From Niastella sp. (GTDB lineage Bacteria > Bacteroidota > Bacteroidia > Chitinophagales > Chitinophagaceae): a stretch of DNA of 64,000 bases. Under the pieces are notes generated by a model that was given only the letters and a program-made list of their open reading frames with translations, was not told where the DNA came from and made no database searches. Made by a program: the position numbers and the translations under genes. The stretch lies in the NCBI GenBank assembly GCA_016710595.1, contig JADJVM010000008.1, forward strand, positions 1,302,001 to 1,366,000. Direction: 5' to 3'. Below, piece by piece: positions 1-10,800 of this stretch. Every line of letters starts with the position of its first letter. Within the stretch, counting starts at the first letter, position 1.

Positions 1-2453
1 TTTCTTTCCTTATACCCATTGGGGCTTTGTATTTCAAAAGTGTACATTCCAGCTCCCAGGTTGCCCGGTAAGCGGAAGCTTTCATCAATAAATCCTACTT
101 GGAGAATATAATCTTTACGATATACAATTTGACCTACACTATTAAATATAGAAACGCTGTAATGATCGGGCCGCAGGTTCTTTACAGAGAAATGCATACT
201 ACCACCACGGCTTACAGGTACATTATATAAAATAAATCCTTCGGGTAATGAAGTGGTTGTAAAGCTATCTATGATTCCATACCCGGCGCCACCGCCATTA
301 ATAGCATAAGCCTTATAATAATATTGAGTGGCAGGAACTAAAGAGGATGCCATAACACTAAAGCTATTTCCTGATAAGTTACTTGCAGCGATGCGTGTAC
401 CTGTACCATTTATAAAATTACGGATGCCGCTGAACTCAATTCCATAAGACGTTACAGTACTGCAACCTGCATCATCAATGATACCGCTCAGCAAAGCAGC
501 ATTTGGTGTGACGCTGGCAGAAGTGCCGGTAGTAAGTGCTGGTACGCCATTTACACCGGCTGCTGTTATATTTACATTTATAGTTGCAGCGCCACCACCA
601 CTTACGGGAATGCTTCCATTATAATTTTGTATTGCAGTAGGTGTGAATTTTACATACACTGTTTGTGTATAAGGCCCGCCTGGTTGCGATAAAGATAATG
701 AGGCCGAATAAGTTCCTGTTTCTGTAGTAGCAAAACTAAAACCGGTACGGGGGCCCACCATCACATTACTGCTATTTAAAGCAGTACTTGAAATGGTGAA
801 ACTATAAGGCCCTGCAGTTGTGTTAACGCAGATATTACCAAATGCTGTTAATGGAGTTGCTGTTAATACAGGTGCGCTTGTTGTAAAAGATCTTTCACTA
901 CCATAAGCTGTACCCCCTGCATTGGTTGCAAATGCTTTATAATAATAAGTAGTAGAAGGTGCCAAAGTTGATAAATCTGCACTAAATGCACCGCCACCCA
1001 AATTGGTAGAAGCTATGGAAGTACCGCTGCTAAACCCACTTACCGTACTATATTCTACGCCGTAAGCCGTAATGGCTGTACAACCGATAGAAGAGATAGA
1101 TCCGGAGAGTGTTGCGGTGGTAGTTGTAATTCCTGAAGCAGAACCACTTACTACAGTAGGCGGATTATTATTTCCGGCACCACTTGCAGCTACTGTTACA
1201 TCCGGCGCACCGCCACCGCTGATGGTTATATTACCATTATATGATTGTGAGGCAGTAGGTGTGAACTTCACAAATACATCTTGTGTGTAAGTACCGCCAG
1301 CTTGCGTTAAACTTAAAGAGGAACTATAGGTACCCGCAGCAGATGTAGCAAAACTAAATCCTGCTAATGGGCCCACTGTAATATTAGTTGCTGTAAGGTT
1401 TAGTCCATTAATAGAAAAAGAATTAGGCCCTGCCGTAGTATTTATACAAACATCACCAAATACTGGAAGACTGGTTGCCGATAAAGTTGGCGTAGTGGGC
1501 AACATCCCGGTACCGCTCACCGCTACCGCAATGGCAGTAGCAATGCCGCCACCCATATTGGTTACATCACCGGTTTTTATACCAGCCGACTGTGGAGTAA
1601 AACGAACATAAACTGGTGTTGCAGCCAAAGTAGCAGCACTATATGCAATGGTGGTTGTAGCTGCCCAGGTTGTATTATTATTTGAAACTTCAAAATCAGC
1701 CGGGGCTGTAACGGTAATATTACCCGGCGCACCTGTTAATGAAGATCCGGAAAGGCTATACGTTTGAGAAGCTGAAGAGCTACCCACTGTGATCGTACCA
1801 AAATCAACAAGTGTACCTGTTGCTGTTAACTCAGGAGGCATAGCACCACAGGTTACAGCTGGGCTGGAACTATTGCGTGGCGCAGGTGTAGTTACATCAA
1901 AATCAGCACCATTATTATCAGTATCTGTACAGCCATTATTTTTTCGGATAGCTGCCAGGGTAGAACTCAACGGAGCAGTAGCTGCGCTTCCTTCGTAACA
2001 AGTGGCAGAACCATAACCTACAAAATCAATATACGAGCTGCTTGCGGGGCATGCCACTAATGGAGTGGTTCCATTTACCAATGCTACACGGCCGTTACTT
2101 CCGCTCATAGCAATATCAGGAGAAGCAGTAGCATCGGGTGTTGGTAATGCAGCTCCTGTAGTGCCGGTAGTTGTCATTCTTATTAAATAATATCCTCCAG
2201 CAGGTATAGATACAGCAGGTAGTGCATAAACGCCTGACCAGTTACCAGATACGGCGGAAGAGCCATATTGTATGGAAAGCCCGGATAAACTAACAGAGGA
2301 AGCAGATACATTATGCAATTCTACATAATCAGAATTCAATAATGCGCCTGAATTTCCACCTGCACCATACACCTGGCTTATTACAAGCGTAGTGGATTGA
2401 GAAAAAGCGCCAAAGCTGCAAAGCAGCAATAAAATGGTAAATATTCTTTTCAT
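1..2453 (-). CDS. Lamin-tail-domain surface protein with T9SS type A sorting domain (C-terminal end off window)
   Basis: Open frame from ATG at 2453 down to base 1 with no stop in the parts checked; about 817 residues are visible. Residues 1-18 are a signal peptide ending FGAFSQ. A lamin tail domain follows (about 20-190; ISQVYGAGGNSGA, DYVELHN, GYYLIR). The middle holds two copies of a unit of about 200 residues, roughly 1490-890 and 875-255, each an Ig-like part (CVNTTAGP, VYVKFTPT) plus an Fn3-like part (TTYYYKAFATNAGG). The last visible residues (NLGAGMYTFEIQSPNG) resemble a T9SS type A C-terminal domain, so probably only some ten to twenty codons are missing. Known for the family: T9SS export and attachment at the cell surface. 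It is co-directional with the DUF5689 and TonB-receptor genes and is a paralogue of the 7882-10911 protein. Enzymatic activity is not evident; it may bind ligand or anchor partners. Confidence 0.85.
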   Translation of the reverse strand, partial: MKRIFTILLLLCSFGAFSQSTTLVISQVYGAGGNSGALLNSDYVELHNVSASSVSLSGLSIQYGSSAVSGNWSGVYALPAVSIPAGGYYLIRMTTTGTTGAALPTPDATASPDIAMSGSNGRVALVNGTTPLVACPASSSYIDFVGYGSATCYEGSAATAPLSSTLAAIRKNNGCTDTDNNGADFDVTTPAPRNSSSPAVTCGAMPPELTATGTLVDFGTITVGSSSASQTYSLSGSSLTGAPGNITVTAPADFEVSNNNTTWAATTTIAYSAATLAATPVYVRFTPQSAGIKTGDVTNMGGGIATAIAVAVSGTGMLPTTPTLSATSLPVFGDVCINTTAGPNSFSINGLNLTATNITVGPLAGFSFATSAAGTYSSSLSLTQAGGTYTQDVFVKFTPTASQSYNGNITISGGGAPDVTVAASGAGNNNPPTVVSGSASGITTTTATLSGSISSIGCTAITAYGVEYSTVSGFSSGTSIASTNLGGGAFSADLSTLAPSTTYYYKAFATNAGGTAYGSERSFTTSAPVLTATPLTAFGNICVNTTAGPYSFTISSTALNSSNVMVGPRTGFSFATTETGTYSASLSLSQPGGPYTQTVYVKFTPTAIQNYNGSIPVSGGGAATINVNITAAGVNGVPALTTGTSASVTPNAALLSGIIDDAGCSTVTSYGIEFSGIRNFINGTGTRIAASNLSGNSFSVMASSLVPATQYYYKAYAINGGGAGYGIIDSFTTTSLPEGFILYNVPVSRGGSMHFSVKNLRPDHYSVSIFNSVGQIVYRKDYILQVGFIDESFRLPGNLGAGMYTFEIQSPNGYKER

Positions 2454-2470
2454 AATACTTTGTATATAAT

Positions 2471-2515
2471 ATTTACGATAAGCGCCATGCTTATTTCATG
2501 GCGCTTATCGTAAAT
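2471..2515 (-). terminator. Perfect 19-bp inverted repeat with 7-nt loop
   Basis: Left arm 2471-2489 and right arm 2497-2515 are exact reverse complements around the loop CTTATTT. It lies between the stop of the DUF5689 gene and the start of the next co-directional gene. There is no strong run of T after the stem on the minus strand, so it may be a terminator, an mRNA-stabilising hairpin or an attenuator within the operon. The hairpin is certain from sequence; the role is inferred. Confidence 0.6.
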
Positions 2516-2525
2516 GAAATTTTCA

Positions 2526-3878
2526 TTATTGAGCAGTTACTTTTACGTCGTCTATTTCGTAAGTCGTGTTATTTGTGGGGTCTGAACCCTGGTATTTAAA
2601 AGCGATATAAACATTTTGCCCAATGTAGGGTGAAAGGTTTAATACGCCAGAGCTTACAAATTGAGAATATCCAGATGCCGGCGCTGTTGCTAAGGTTGCA
2701 GGAATTTCTGTCCAGGTACTTGCAGAGGGATTGTTACCACCCGCATAATTGGTAGATACCAATACTTTAAAAGTAGGGTTTCCGTTTGCATAACCGGCGG
2801 CATTCATAAATGTAAGTTTTGGCGCAGTAGCTCCTGTAAGATTTACTGCAGGAGAAATTAACCAACTTACTACATTGCTTTGGCTGGTATTGAAGGCTGA
2901 TATTTTACCGCATTTTACGGGACCAAAAACAGCATTTTGAAAAAGTACATTTCCAGTTTCACCAATGTTTTTCCATCCGGCAAGTACTAATGGGGCATTA
3001 TTGGCGCCAATTGATTCAAAATCTTCTTGCAGCAACACCCCCGGAGGTAAACCACATACCCAGGGCTCTGTAAACTGAACATCGTTTGTATCCCGGATGA
3101 TCATTTGTTTTGTAGTGTTAAACACGGTGTATATGGCTACCAGGTTACCCCTGCCTTGTGCTACAGGTACTCCTGCAAAATTTGCATAAGCGCTGGTTCG
3201 TATAATGGTGCTTTGACTACTGCAATTTTGAATATCTAAGTTTGTTGTACTCTTATACGCTGATGTATCAGAATAAGTACGATTCAGCATGTTGGCAGTA
3301 AAACGGTAATTTTCTAATTGAATTAATGCACCGATGTATTTATCCTGCATATTGGTAGTAAGATCATTTAAATTTACTACCAAAGGAACTACGGGATTAT
3401 TTAAAGAACCACCAATTACATATTTACCAATTAATCCCGAAGGTATCCCTTCCATAGAGGGAAGGCCATTGATGTTTGCTTTTACACCCAATTCCATCGT
3501 ACGGTTATAATCACTTAAACACAATCCTTTACAGAGGATAAATAAGCGACGGCCTACCGGGTAAGATCCAAACAAACTTGCTGCATCTAACATTATTTGT
3601 AAACCACCGGTAGAATCCTGGATGTATAATTGCTTATACAAATTACCACTTTTATCATTTGCAGTTACGATACCTGAAATGATGATATCATCATTAATAA
3701 TATCATAAGCACCACCTGTTGTATGCATCGCTTTTAGGCCTGCAATGGTGGTATTGGCAACAATGGCAGGATCGCCAGGTGCCGGGGGTGCATCAAATTC
3801 TTTTTTGCATGAGTTAAACAATACAGCAAACGTGGCCAGTATGGTTAACACTAATGAAAGTTTTAAAAACTTCTTCAT
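2526..3878 (-). CDS. DUF5689 domain lipoprotein with C-terminal choice-of-anchor J-like domain
   Basis: 450 residues, ATG at 3878. A lipoprotein signal peptide ends with the lipobox cysteine C24 (LFNSCKK), so it is probably anchored in the outer membrane. Residues about 38-275 match DUF5689: an OB-fold-like stretch (IISGIVTANDKSGN, LYIQDSTGGLQI, VGRRLFILCKGL, YNRTMELG) like that found next to or fused with secreted Bacteroidota nucleases. Residues about 285-450 look like a choice-of-anchor J or MAM-like beta-sandwich (LLQEDFES, W, ending YEIDDVKV). It lies 40 bp downstream of the TonB-dependent receptor, so the two are probably co-transcribed and may act as a surface lipoprotein and porter pair. 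Ligand unknown; nucleic acid is inferred from the OB-like fold and neighbours. Confidence 0.8.
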   Translation of the reverse strand: MKKFLKLSLVLTILATFAVLFNSCKKEFDAPPAPGDPAIVANTTIAGLKAMHTTGGAYDIINDDIIISGIVTANDKSGNLYKQLYIQDSTGGLQIMLDAASLFGSYPVGRRLFILCKGLCLSDYNRTMELGVKANINGLPSMEGIPSGLIGKYVIGGSLNNPVVPLVVNLNDLTTNMQDKYIGALIQLENYRFTANMLNRTYSDTSAYKSTTNLDIQNCSSQSTIIRTSAYANFAGVPVAQGRGNLVAIYTVFNTTKQMIIRDTNDVQFTEPWVCGLPPGVLLQEDFESIGANNAPLVLAGWKNIGETGNVLFQNAVFGPVKCGKISAFNTSQSNVVSWLISPAVNLTGATAPKLTFMNAAGYANGNPTFKVLVSTNYAGGNNPSASTWTEIPATLATAPASGYSQFVSSGVLNLSPYIGQNVYIAFKYQGSDPTNNTTYEIDDVKVTAQ

Positions 3879-3918
3879 GATTTTTTATTTAAGTCGTTAA
3901 ATTATTTTATTTATTTTA

Positions 3919-6486
3919 TTAAAACCTAAGCCCGATACTGGCAAAATAGTTTAAGCCATAAGAGTAAAAGCGTTTCGGTGGAAATTTGTCAAGATTCTTT
4001 TCATTAAAGTCGAAACGAAGTTGTTCATATCCTCCGGAAACGATGTCTGTATTATTCAATAGGTTGTTTACGCCAAAGTTAAAAGCAAGATAGGTTCTCT
4101 TTTTAAGCCCCTTTATTTTTCTGTTCATCATCCAGGAGTAACCTGCAAATGCATTTACGGTGTACTGTGATTTTAAATGCTCCTGGTCAATAATTTCATG
4201 CCACAAAGGGCTTGCCGGGTCTACCCCGTTTACAGCAGATGCGGTACGGCGTAGCGGATTAAAATCAAGCCACATGTTATCGAAATAATTGAAGTTTACA
4301 TTTACAAACCAAAATTTAGGCGAACGATAATCTAACCCAACTGTGTAAGCTTCCTGTGGAGTTGGGAGATTATAATTTTTCGCATAAATAAGGTCTTTAG
4401 AAATTACACTAGCGCTATTATCTACAGTTACGACTGCTTCTTGCCTGCTGGTATAAAAGAATCTTCCTACTGCTGCTGCGGCATTTACACTAAGCCCTTT
4501 ATATACTTTTGCATCTACTCCAAATTCGCCGCCATATTGCCTTTTATTAATTCCACTAATCGCATAGTTCACAAAGTTGCGATATTCATCATGGTAAAAA
4601 GTAAGCACATTCATACCATCTTTAAAATCGGTATAATACCCGGTTAGCCTGATTTTTAAGCGGGGTGCATTCATTACATAACCAGCTTCTACCGAGCCGA
4701 TACGTTCAGATTTTAAATCATCCTGTACCAGGTCACGGGTACGTGGTGCGATATATGCATTTTCAAAAAACGGCGCCCGTGTTAAATAAGAACCATTTGT
4801 GAAAATATAATTTCTACCATCAATCTTATAAGTGATACCAGCTTTAAATGTGTAGTTGTAAAAATTATTCACTTTTGATTTGCCATAAGAGTCATCGGGG
4901 AAAAGGCCTACCTGGGTATGCCCAACCCTAAAGAAATTGGTGAATGAATGTTCTGCACCAATAAAGAAATCTACTTTATTATATTTAAAAACAGATTGGG
5001 CCCATACCGTGGCTTTCTTAATTTCGATATCATAGTTATATCCAAATTTATCACCCACACCCAGTATGCGGTTGGGTTCTAAAAGATTATTTTGATTGGC
5101 CTTGGGATCTGATGCAAAATCTCTTTCTGCAAATTGGTTCAGATCTACATAAAATTCACCGCCCAGTAAATCATTAACTGATTTATAATAATGATTTTTT
5201 TGATATTGAAATGAACCGCCGGTAGTAAAATCAATATGCTCTGCCAATGATTTATTTATGGTAGTATTAAAATTCAACCTATTGGTATATATATTCCTGT
5301 CTTCTACAATATATACGCTACGTTTTCCTGTAACATCGTTTCCTGCAATGCCATTTGCATTTTTAATGGTGGCAATATTCCCATAGTTAGCATTGTACAA
5401 TTTATCCCAGTTTATCTGGCGCAGGTTTACATCAGATTGTAATGCATTACGGACTGCTTCTGCAGCGGCAGGGTCTTCCTGGTAGCTGGGTAGGTAACGA
5501 TAGTAATCTGGCCTTGGGTCTGCTGCATTGTACCAATCTAACCCACTAACCCTTCTGTTACCAAAAATATAAGAAACGGCTGTTAAAATATTTGTTTTAT
5601 CATTTACTTTCCAATCGTGTGTTAATATAAAAACCGGTTGTGCAGATTTTGCAACACTGGCATTTCTTTTTTTACCATTTTGATAACCCCAATAAGGATT
5701 ATAAAAATTGTCGCCTGTAATTTCAAGCATTTCAGGAACAGAAGCTCCCTGGCGGCCATTTTCGGTAGGTGTTACAAAAGCAACAAAGGATAAGAGGTTA
5801 CGGTCATTTATTTTTTTATCTACTCCTACAAATGCCGAGTAGCCATCATAATAAGTACCATCAGTGTATCCTTCATCTGCCCACCGGCGTGAGCCGGATA
5901 AAGAAAATGCCCAGCCTTTTTTACTCATCCCGGTACTATGGGTAAGCATAATACGATGGGTATAATTCCGGTTGCTCAATGCATAATTAAAACTCGTTTG
6001 AGCACGCTGGCGGCTTGCCCGGGTATCTAAAAAGGTAAGCCCGCCCGGATCACCAATTGCATAAGGTGTTGCCTTCATTCCATGGCTTTGATCCCGGTTT
6101 CGCATTACATCATTCAACCCGCCCCATAATCCGTATGGTGTAAACCCATTATCCAGGTTTTCCATGGGCGCTCCATTCATGTAGGTATTAAACATATCGG
6201 CATCAAAACCTCTAATGCGAAAACGCACCGCATTAAACTGAAAGGATGCACCACTTAAAAAGGGATCCCTCCCTGCGCTAAGCTGAGAGGAAATATTTTG
6301 TGCACTTCCATCCTGCATATCATTTTCATCAAGAGAAATGACGGGGATATTGTCGAGCATGGCATCTTTTCCTTCCTGCAATATTGTAGTATCCTGCGTA
6401 GGTTTTTGTGGAACCTGTGCATTTACGGCTAAAGCAAAAATCGAAAAAGAAAATACCAGGGCCAACCGGCTGGTAAAAATTCTCAT
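3919..6486 (-). CDS. TonB-dependent outer membrane receptor
   Basis: 855 residues, ATG at 6486, signal peptide ending LAVNAQ. There is no N-terminal carboxypeptidase-regulatory domain, unlike the SusC protein at 33743. The plug spans about 45-165 (PVISLDENDMQDG, FRIRGFDADMFNTYMNG). The rest is a 22-strand type barrel ending in FASIGLRF with the terminal phenylalanine typical of outer-membrane barrels. Known role of the family: TonB-energised import of large ligands. First gene of the minus-strand group with the DUF5689 lipoprotein and the lamin-tail protein; the divergent neighbour is a secreted phosphodiesterase-fold enzyme. Substrate cannot be read from sequence. Confidence 0.9.
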   Translation of the reverse strand: MRIFTSRLALVFSFSIFALAVNAQVPQKPTQDTTILQEGKDAMLDNIPVISLDENDMQDGSAQNISSQLSAGRDPFLSGASFQFNAVRFRIRGFDADMFNTYMNGAPMENLDNGFTPYGLWGGLNDVMRNRDQSHGMKATPYAIGDPGGLTFLDTRASRQRAQTSFNYALSNRNYTHRIMLTHSTGMSKKGWAFSLSGSRRWADEGYTDGTYYDGYSAFVGVDKKINDRNLLSFVAFVTPTENGRQGASVPEMLEITGDNFYNPYWGYQNGKKRNASVAKSAQPVFILTHDWKVNDKTNILTAVSYIFGNRRVSGLDWYNAADPRPDYYRYLPSYQEDPAAAEAVRNALQSDVNLRQINWDKLYNANYGNIATIKNANGIAGNDVTGKRSVYIVEDRNIYTNRLNFNTTINKSLAEHIDFTTGGSFQYQKNHYYKSVNDLLGGEFYVDLNQFAERDFASDPKANQNNLLEPNRILGVGDKFGYNYDIEIKKATVWAQSVFKYNKVDFFIGAEHSFTNFFRVGHTQVGLFPDDSYGKSKVNNFYNYTFKAGITYKIDGRNYIFTNGSYLTRAPFFENAYIAPRTRDLVQDDLKSERIGSVEAGYVMNAPRLKIRLTGYYTDFKDGMNVLTFYHDEYRNFVNYAISGINKRQYGGEFGVDAKVYKGLSVNAAAAVGRFFYTSRQEAVVTVDNSASVISKDLIYAKNYNLPTPQEAYTVGLDYRSPKFWFVNVNFNYFDNMWLDFNPLRRTASAVNGVDPASPLWHEIIDQEHLKSQYTVNAFAGYSWMMNRKIKGLKKRTYLAFNFGVNNLLNNTDIVSGGYEQLRFDFNEKNLDKFPPKRFYSYGLNYFASIGLRF

Positions 6487-6509
6487 AAATTACTTTTGTT
6501 TAAAAGACG

Positions 6510-6517
6510 CAAATTTA
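6510..6517 (-). promoter_or_regulatory. Bacteroidota -7 element upstream of the TonB receptor
   Basis: Minus strand reads TAAATTTG, matching TAnnTTTG, 24 nt before the ATG at 6486. A clear -33 TTTG at the right distance is not seen. Confidence 0.4.
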
Positions 6518-6603
6518 TTATAGTTTTACGAAAGAATAGTTAATTTCATCTTTTTTTTCTGCAAATTTTTCATTTTCTCAATTTATGATAGCTATAATAG
6601 ATT

Positions 6604-6611
6604 TATCTTTG
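6604..6611 (+). promoter_or_regulatory. Bacteroidota -7 element TATCTTTG for the phosphodiesterase-fold gene
   Basis: Exact TAnnTTTG match 19 nt upstream of the ATG at 6630. Its position inside the frame of a possible earlier ATG (6585) supports the later start. Confidence 0.5.
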
Positions 6612-6629
6612 AAACCCTTATTAAAGCAT

Positions 6630-7667
6630 ATGAAATATATTTATACTATCCTTTTACTTACCTGTTGCTACAGCTTAAGTGCACAAAAAGCATCTTATAA
6701 AGTTTCCATCATTGGTTTTTACAACCTGGAAAATCTTTACGACACTATTAACGACCCATTTAAGAATGATGAAGAGTTCTTGCCTAATAGCGAAAGGAAC
6801 TACAACTCAAGGATTTATTTTGATAAATTAGACCGCTTATCTGATGTTATTTCACAAATAGGAACTGATATCAACCCGGATGGAGTGGCTTTACTTGGTG
6901 TTGCTGAAATTGAAAATGATACCGTATTAACAGATCTGGTACATCGTCCTAAGCTTACAAACAGAAACCTGAAATTTGTTCATTATAATTCTCCCGATGT
7001 ACGGGGTGTGGATGTGGGGCTTATTTATAATCCTAAATATTTTAAACCCATATTTAGTGCCCCTCTTTTTGTACAATTACCGGGGGGTTCAAAGGATGCT
7101 TATTATACCCGTGATGTACTGTATGTAAAAGGAGTTTTGGATGGCGATACGATCCATGTTTTTGTGAACCACTGGCCCAGCCGAAGTGGTGGTGAAGAAC
7201 GCTCTGCCCCTGCAAGAGCAGCAGCAGCAGCAGTTGCCAAAGCACGCATTGATTCTTTAATGGCGATAAACCCACTTACTAAAGTAGTATTAATGGGCGA
7301 CTTAAACGACGACCCCGTAAGCCCCAGCCTTACCAAAGTAATTGGCGCAAAAGACAAAATAAAAAATGTAAAACCCGGAGATATGTATAATCCCTGGGTA
7401 GAAATGTATAAAAAAGGGATTGGCACACTTGCTTACCAGGATGCATGGGGTCTCTTTGACCAAATTTTGGTTTCTTATGGTTGGCTTAATAAAAATCAAC
7501 CTGGTTATTTCTACCAAAAAGCAAATATTTTTAACCATGATTTCCTGGTACAAAAAACCGGAAAATTCAGGGGATATAGTAAGCGTACCTGGGATGGTAT
7601 CACTTATAATTATGGATATAGCGATCACTTTCCTACCTATCTGATGTTCCTTAAAAAGGTTAATTGA
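6630..7667 (+). CDS. Secreted endonuclease/exonuclease/phosphatase family protein
   Basis: 345 residues from ATG 6630; an upstream in-frame ATG at 6585 precedes the promoter box and would bury the signal peptide (CCYSLSAQ). Motifs of the EEP fold are all visible: N32 in YNLENL, metal ligand E93 in VAEIEND, GVDVGLIY, H181 in VNHWPSRSGG, D224/N226 in LMGDLNDDP, and the C-terminal S-D-H (331-333). Known for the family: Mg-dependent cleavage of phosphodiester bonds in DNA, RNA, phospholipids or phosphosugars. The GG-E-x-x-R-A-x-A stretch after NHWPSR is typical of Bacteroidota secreted members annotated as endonucleases. It lies divergent from the TonB receptor and before a lamin-tail protein, a setting that suggests extracellular nucleic-acid breakdown. 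Substrate is inferred. Confidence 0.88.
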   Translation: MKYIYTILLLTCCYSLSAQKASYKVSIIGFYNLENLYDTINDPFKNDEEFLPNSERNYNSRIYFDKLDRLSDVISQIGTDINPDGVALLGVAEIENDTVLTDLVHRPKLTNRNLKFVHYNSPDVRGVDVGLIYNPKYFKPIFSAPLFVQLPGGSKDAYYTRDVLYVKGVLDGDTIHVFVNHWPSRSGGEERSAPARAAAAAVAKARIDSLMAINPLTKVVLMGDLNDDPVSPSLTKVIGAKDKIKNVKPGDMYNPWVEMYKKGIGTLAYQDAWGLFDQILVSYGWLNKNQPGYFYQKANIFNHDFLVQKTGKFRGYSKRTWDGITYNYGYSDHFPTYLMFLKKVN

Positions 7668-7845
7668 TGTTACGCTTGATATATCTGGAAAAATTCGTAC
7701 TTTAAACCAAATTAGTTGAATGAATGGGGTTTATTGGTAACTTTTTTTTTCAATTGATTCATGATTTAGTACCCTATATTGAAAGGTATAAAAATGCCCT
7801 TTATTTATTAATTTTTTAAAATAAGGTAAGAATACATGTATTCAG

Positions 7846-7853
7846 TATTTTTG
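7846..7853 (+). promoter_or_regulatory. Bacteroidota -7 element TATTTTTG
   Basis: TAnnTTTG match 28 nt upstream of the ATG at 7882; no clear -33 TTTG. It suggests that the lamin-tail gene has its own promoter rather than depending on read-through from the enzyme gene. Confidence 0.4.
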
Positions 7854-7881
7854 CCGTCCTACTTATATAAATTACAAACAC

Positions 7882-10800
7882 ATGAAAAAGATTTTTACAC
7901 TCCTATTTCTTATTTGTACGATGGGATCATTTGCCCAGGTAAGAATAAGCCAGGTATATGGCGGCGGCGGTAATAGTGCCGCAACTTATACTAATGATTT
8001 TATAGAATTGTTTAATGCAGGCAGCAGTACCGTTGATATTACGGGCTGGTCAGTGCAATATGCTTCTGCAGCGGGTACATCCTGGGCGGTAACCAGTTTA
8101 AGTGGGTCTATTGCGCCGGGCAAGTATTACTTAGTAGGCCTGGGAGGCGGGTCTACGGGTATAGCCTTACCAGCGACTGATGCTACAGGTAGTTTCAATA
8201 TGAGTGGTACCACCGGCAAGGTGGCACTTGTAAATGATAATACTGCACTAAGTGGAACGAATGGCTGTACCGCATCTTCAGTAGTAGATGCTTTAGGATA
8301 TGGCGCCGGAAGTTGTTTTGAAGCTGCAGTATTTACGCCTACGGGTATTAGTAACAGCAAAAGCATGTTCAGGAAATCGAATGGATGTACTGAAACAAAT
8401 AATAATAGTACCGATTTTGAAGTATTGGATGTAGCTCCCCGTAATAGCAGTTCTCCTGCCAATCCCTGTGGCGCTCCAAGCCCAATTTTATCAGCATATC
8501 CTACCGTAACCGGATTACAGGTAACATTCGGCAGCCCTTCTGCAGAAGCTGCTTACACATTGGATGGTACACTACTTACACCAGCTTCTGGTAATATCAC
8601 TGTAACCCCCGGTACAGATTTAGAAATTTCTACAAATACCGGCGGGCCTTATTCAACCAGTCCTATCCTGGTTCCATATACAGGCGGTACTTTATCTACC
8701 ACATTATATGTAAGAATTGCAGCTACTGCACCAGTTGGCGCATTTAGTTCCAGCGTTATCCATACGGGCGGTGGCGCTGCTGCTGCACCATTAAACGTAA
8801 ATGGTACAGTAAGTGCAGCTTATTATAACACAAAAGCAAACCTGGGATTAACAAACCTGGGAACCTGGAGCAGTACTTTAGATGGGACAGGCCCTTCTCC
8901 TGCTAATTTTACTGATGCTTATCAAAGTTTCAATATCGTAAGCCAGGCGAATGCAAATTATAGTGGCGTATTGGGAATAACCCCCAGTACTTCCAAATTG
9001 GTGGTAGGAGATGGTGTAAATCCTATCACATTTACTGTATTGCCAGGTGTAGATTCTGTTACATCTGCCACAAGGATTGATGTTTTAAATAATGGTAGCC
9101 TGGTACTACAAAATGAACGCAGGCCATTCTTAAATAACCTGGCAACCGGATCTACTGTAGATTTTGCACAAACCGGAACCAGCACATCAGATACTATTCG
9201 CATACCTGCCATTAGTTTTTATAATTTAAAACTTACAGGTGGTTTAAAATATTTCTCCAGTGGCGTTACTACTACCCGTGGTGATTTTACTGCAAATGGG
9301 GTAGTGAGTATGAATGGCAATAGCCCTTCTTTTTCTACTCTGAATGCATTGGGCAATGTAGTATTTAGTGGTGGATCTGTTTTTGAACCTTCACCTTCGG
9401 GTGATGCTGCAAGGCTTACTTTGAAAATGAATGGTGATGGCCCTTCTAAGAATTTATTTGGCAACGGAACCGATATTAAAATTTTCCGCTTACAAAGAGA
9501 TTCTACGGAAGTTTGTACAATTGAAACCGGCAGCAATACCACACTCACTTTAGGAAATGCAACCAGTGGTGGTTTACAATTAAGCCAGGCAAATACCCTG
9601 CTGAACCTTGCCGGAAACACACTAAATATTGTGGGAGGTGGATATGTAACAAACAGCGCCTTAGGTAAAATTTATGCAGAAGACGCAAACATTAGTATTG
9701 CCCGCCAAACCGGATCGGGAAATGCAGGTGTATTACGTTTTGAAACAGATGCCTATTTAAATAATTTCACTATCAACCTGGGGCCATCTATCGCATCAGA
9801 TACTTTACAAATTAATGATGATATTACCGTTACCGGTGTTGCCAGCTTTACCAATGGTAAAGTATTGATGGCAAGTGGTAAAACCTTTAGTATGGATGCC
9901 GGATCTTCGGTAAGTGGCGGTTCTGCAAACTCATTGCTTGATGGTAATATGGCTAAATACGGAAATACCAATTTCACATTTCCGGTAGGTAAAGGAAATA
10001 AATATGCACCTGTAGATATCGCTGGATTAAGTGGAAATAGTAATTTTTCTGTTGAATACTTCTTTAGCGGATACGGAAATACTGCTATTGACCCTGCAAC
10101 GGCTGCTTTATATCCACAATATAATGTGAGCCCTACCGAGTATTGGATAATTAATCGTACTAATAGTGCAACAGCCAATCTTACTTTACATTATACTGAT
10201 AGCCGTAGCAATATATTTGTACCGGCAGCCATTCGTATGGCCCATTTTGATGGCAGCGATTGGGATGATTTGGGAGGCACTCCAAATGCAGCCAATACCA
10301 CCAGTAGTGGAAGTGTTTCTGTAAATAATGTAAGTCAGTATAGCCCTTTTACATTTGGTGCCATTGCTAATAATGTACTACCTGTAACTTTAACTGCATT
10401 TAATGTACAAAAACAAAATAGTGCAGTAAAAATTTCATGGGCAACAGACCAGGAAGTGAACACCCGTGAATTTCATGTAGAAAGATCTGTAAATGGAAGA
10501 GACTGGACGATGATACGCACGGTACAAGCTGCAGGCAATAGTAGCAATCGTTTACAGTATGCCATCTTAGATGAAAATCCTGTAAAAGGAATAAATTACT
10601 ATCGTATTGCAATGGTAGATATTGATCAAAGAGTTTCACTTACCGGTGTTAAGACAATTTTATTTAACTCGGCATATAGCATTATGATCAATCCTAACCC
10701 GGCTACCGATTACATTAACTTGTATGTTGCGGGAAACAGCAACCAGCCTTACCAGGTAACACTTACAGATATGAGTGGTAAAAAAATGCTGGACATACAA

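Noticed and set aside
6585..6629. ATG at 6585 as start of the phosphodiesterase-fold gene
   Set aside because: A TATCTTTG box at 6604-6611 lies downstream of it and the signal peptide begins at 6630.
9219..9620. Antisense open frame over the lamin-tail protein
   Set aside because: Shadow frame with no conserved motif or signal; the plus strand gene is clearly coding.
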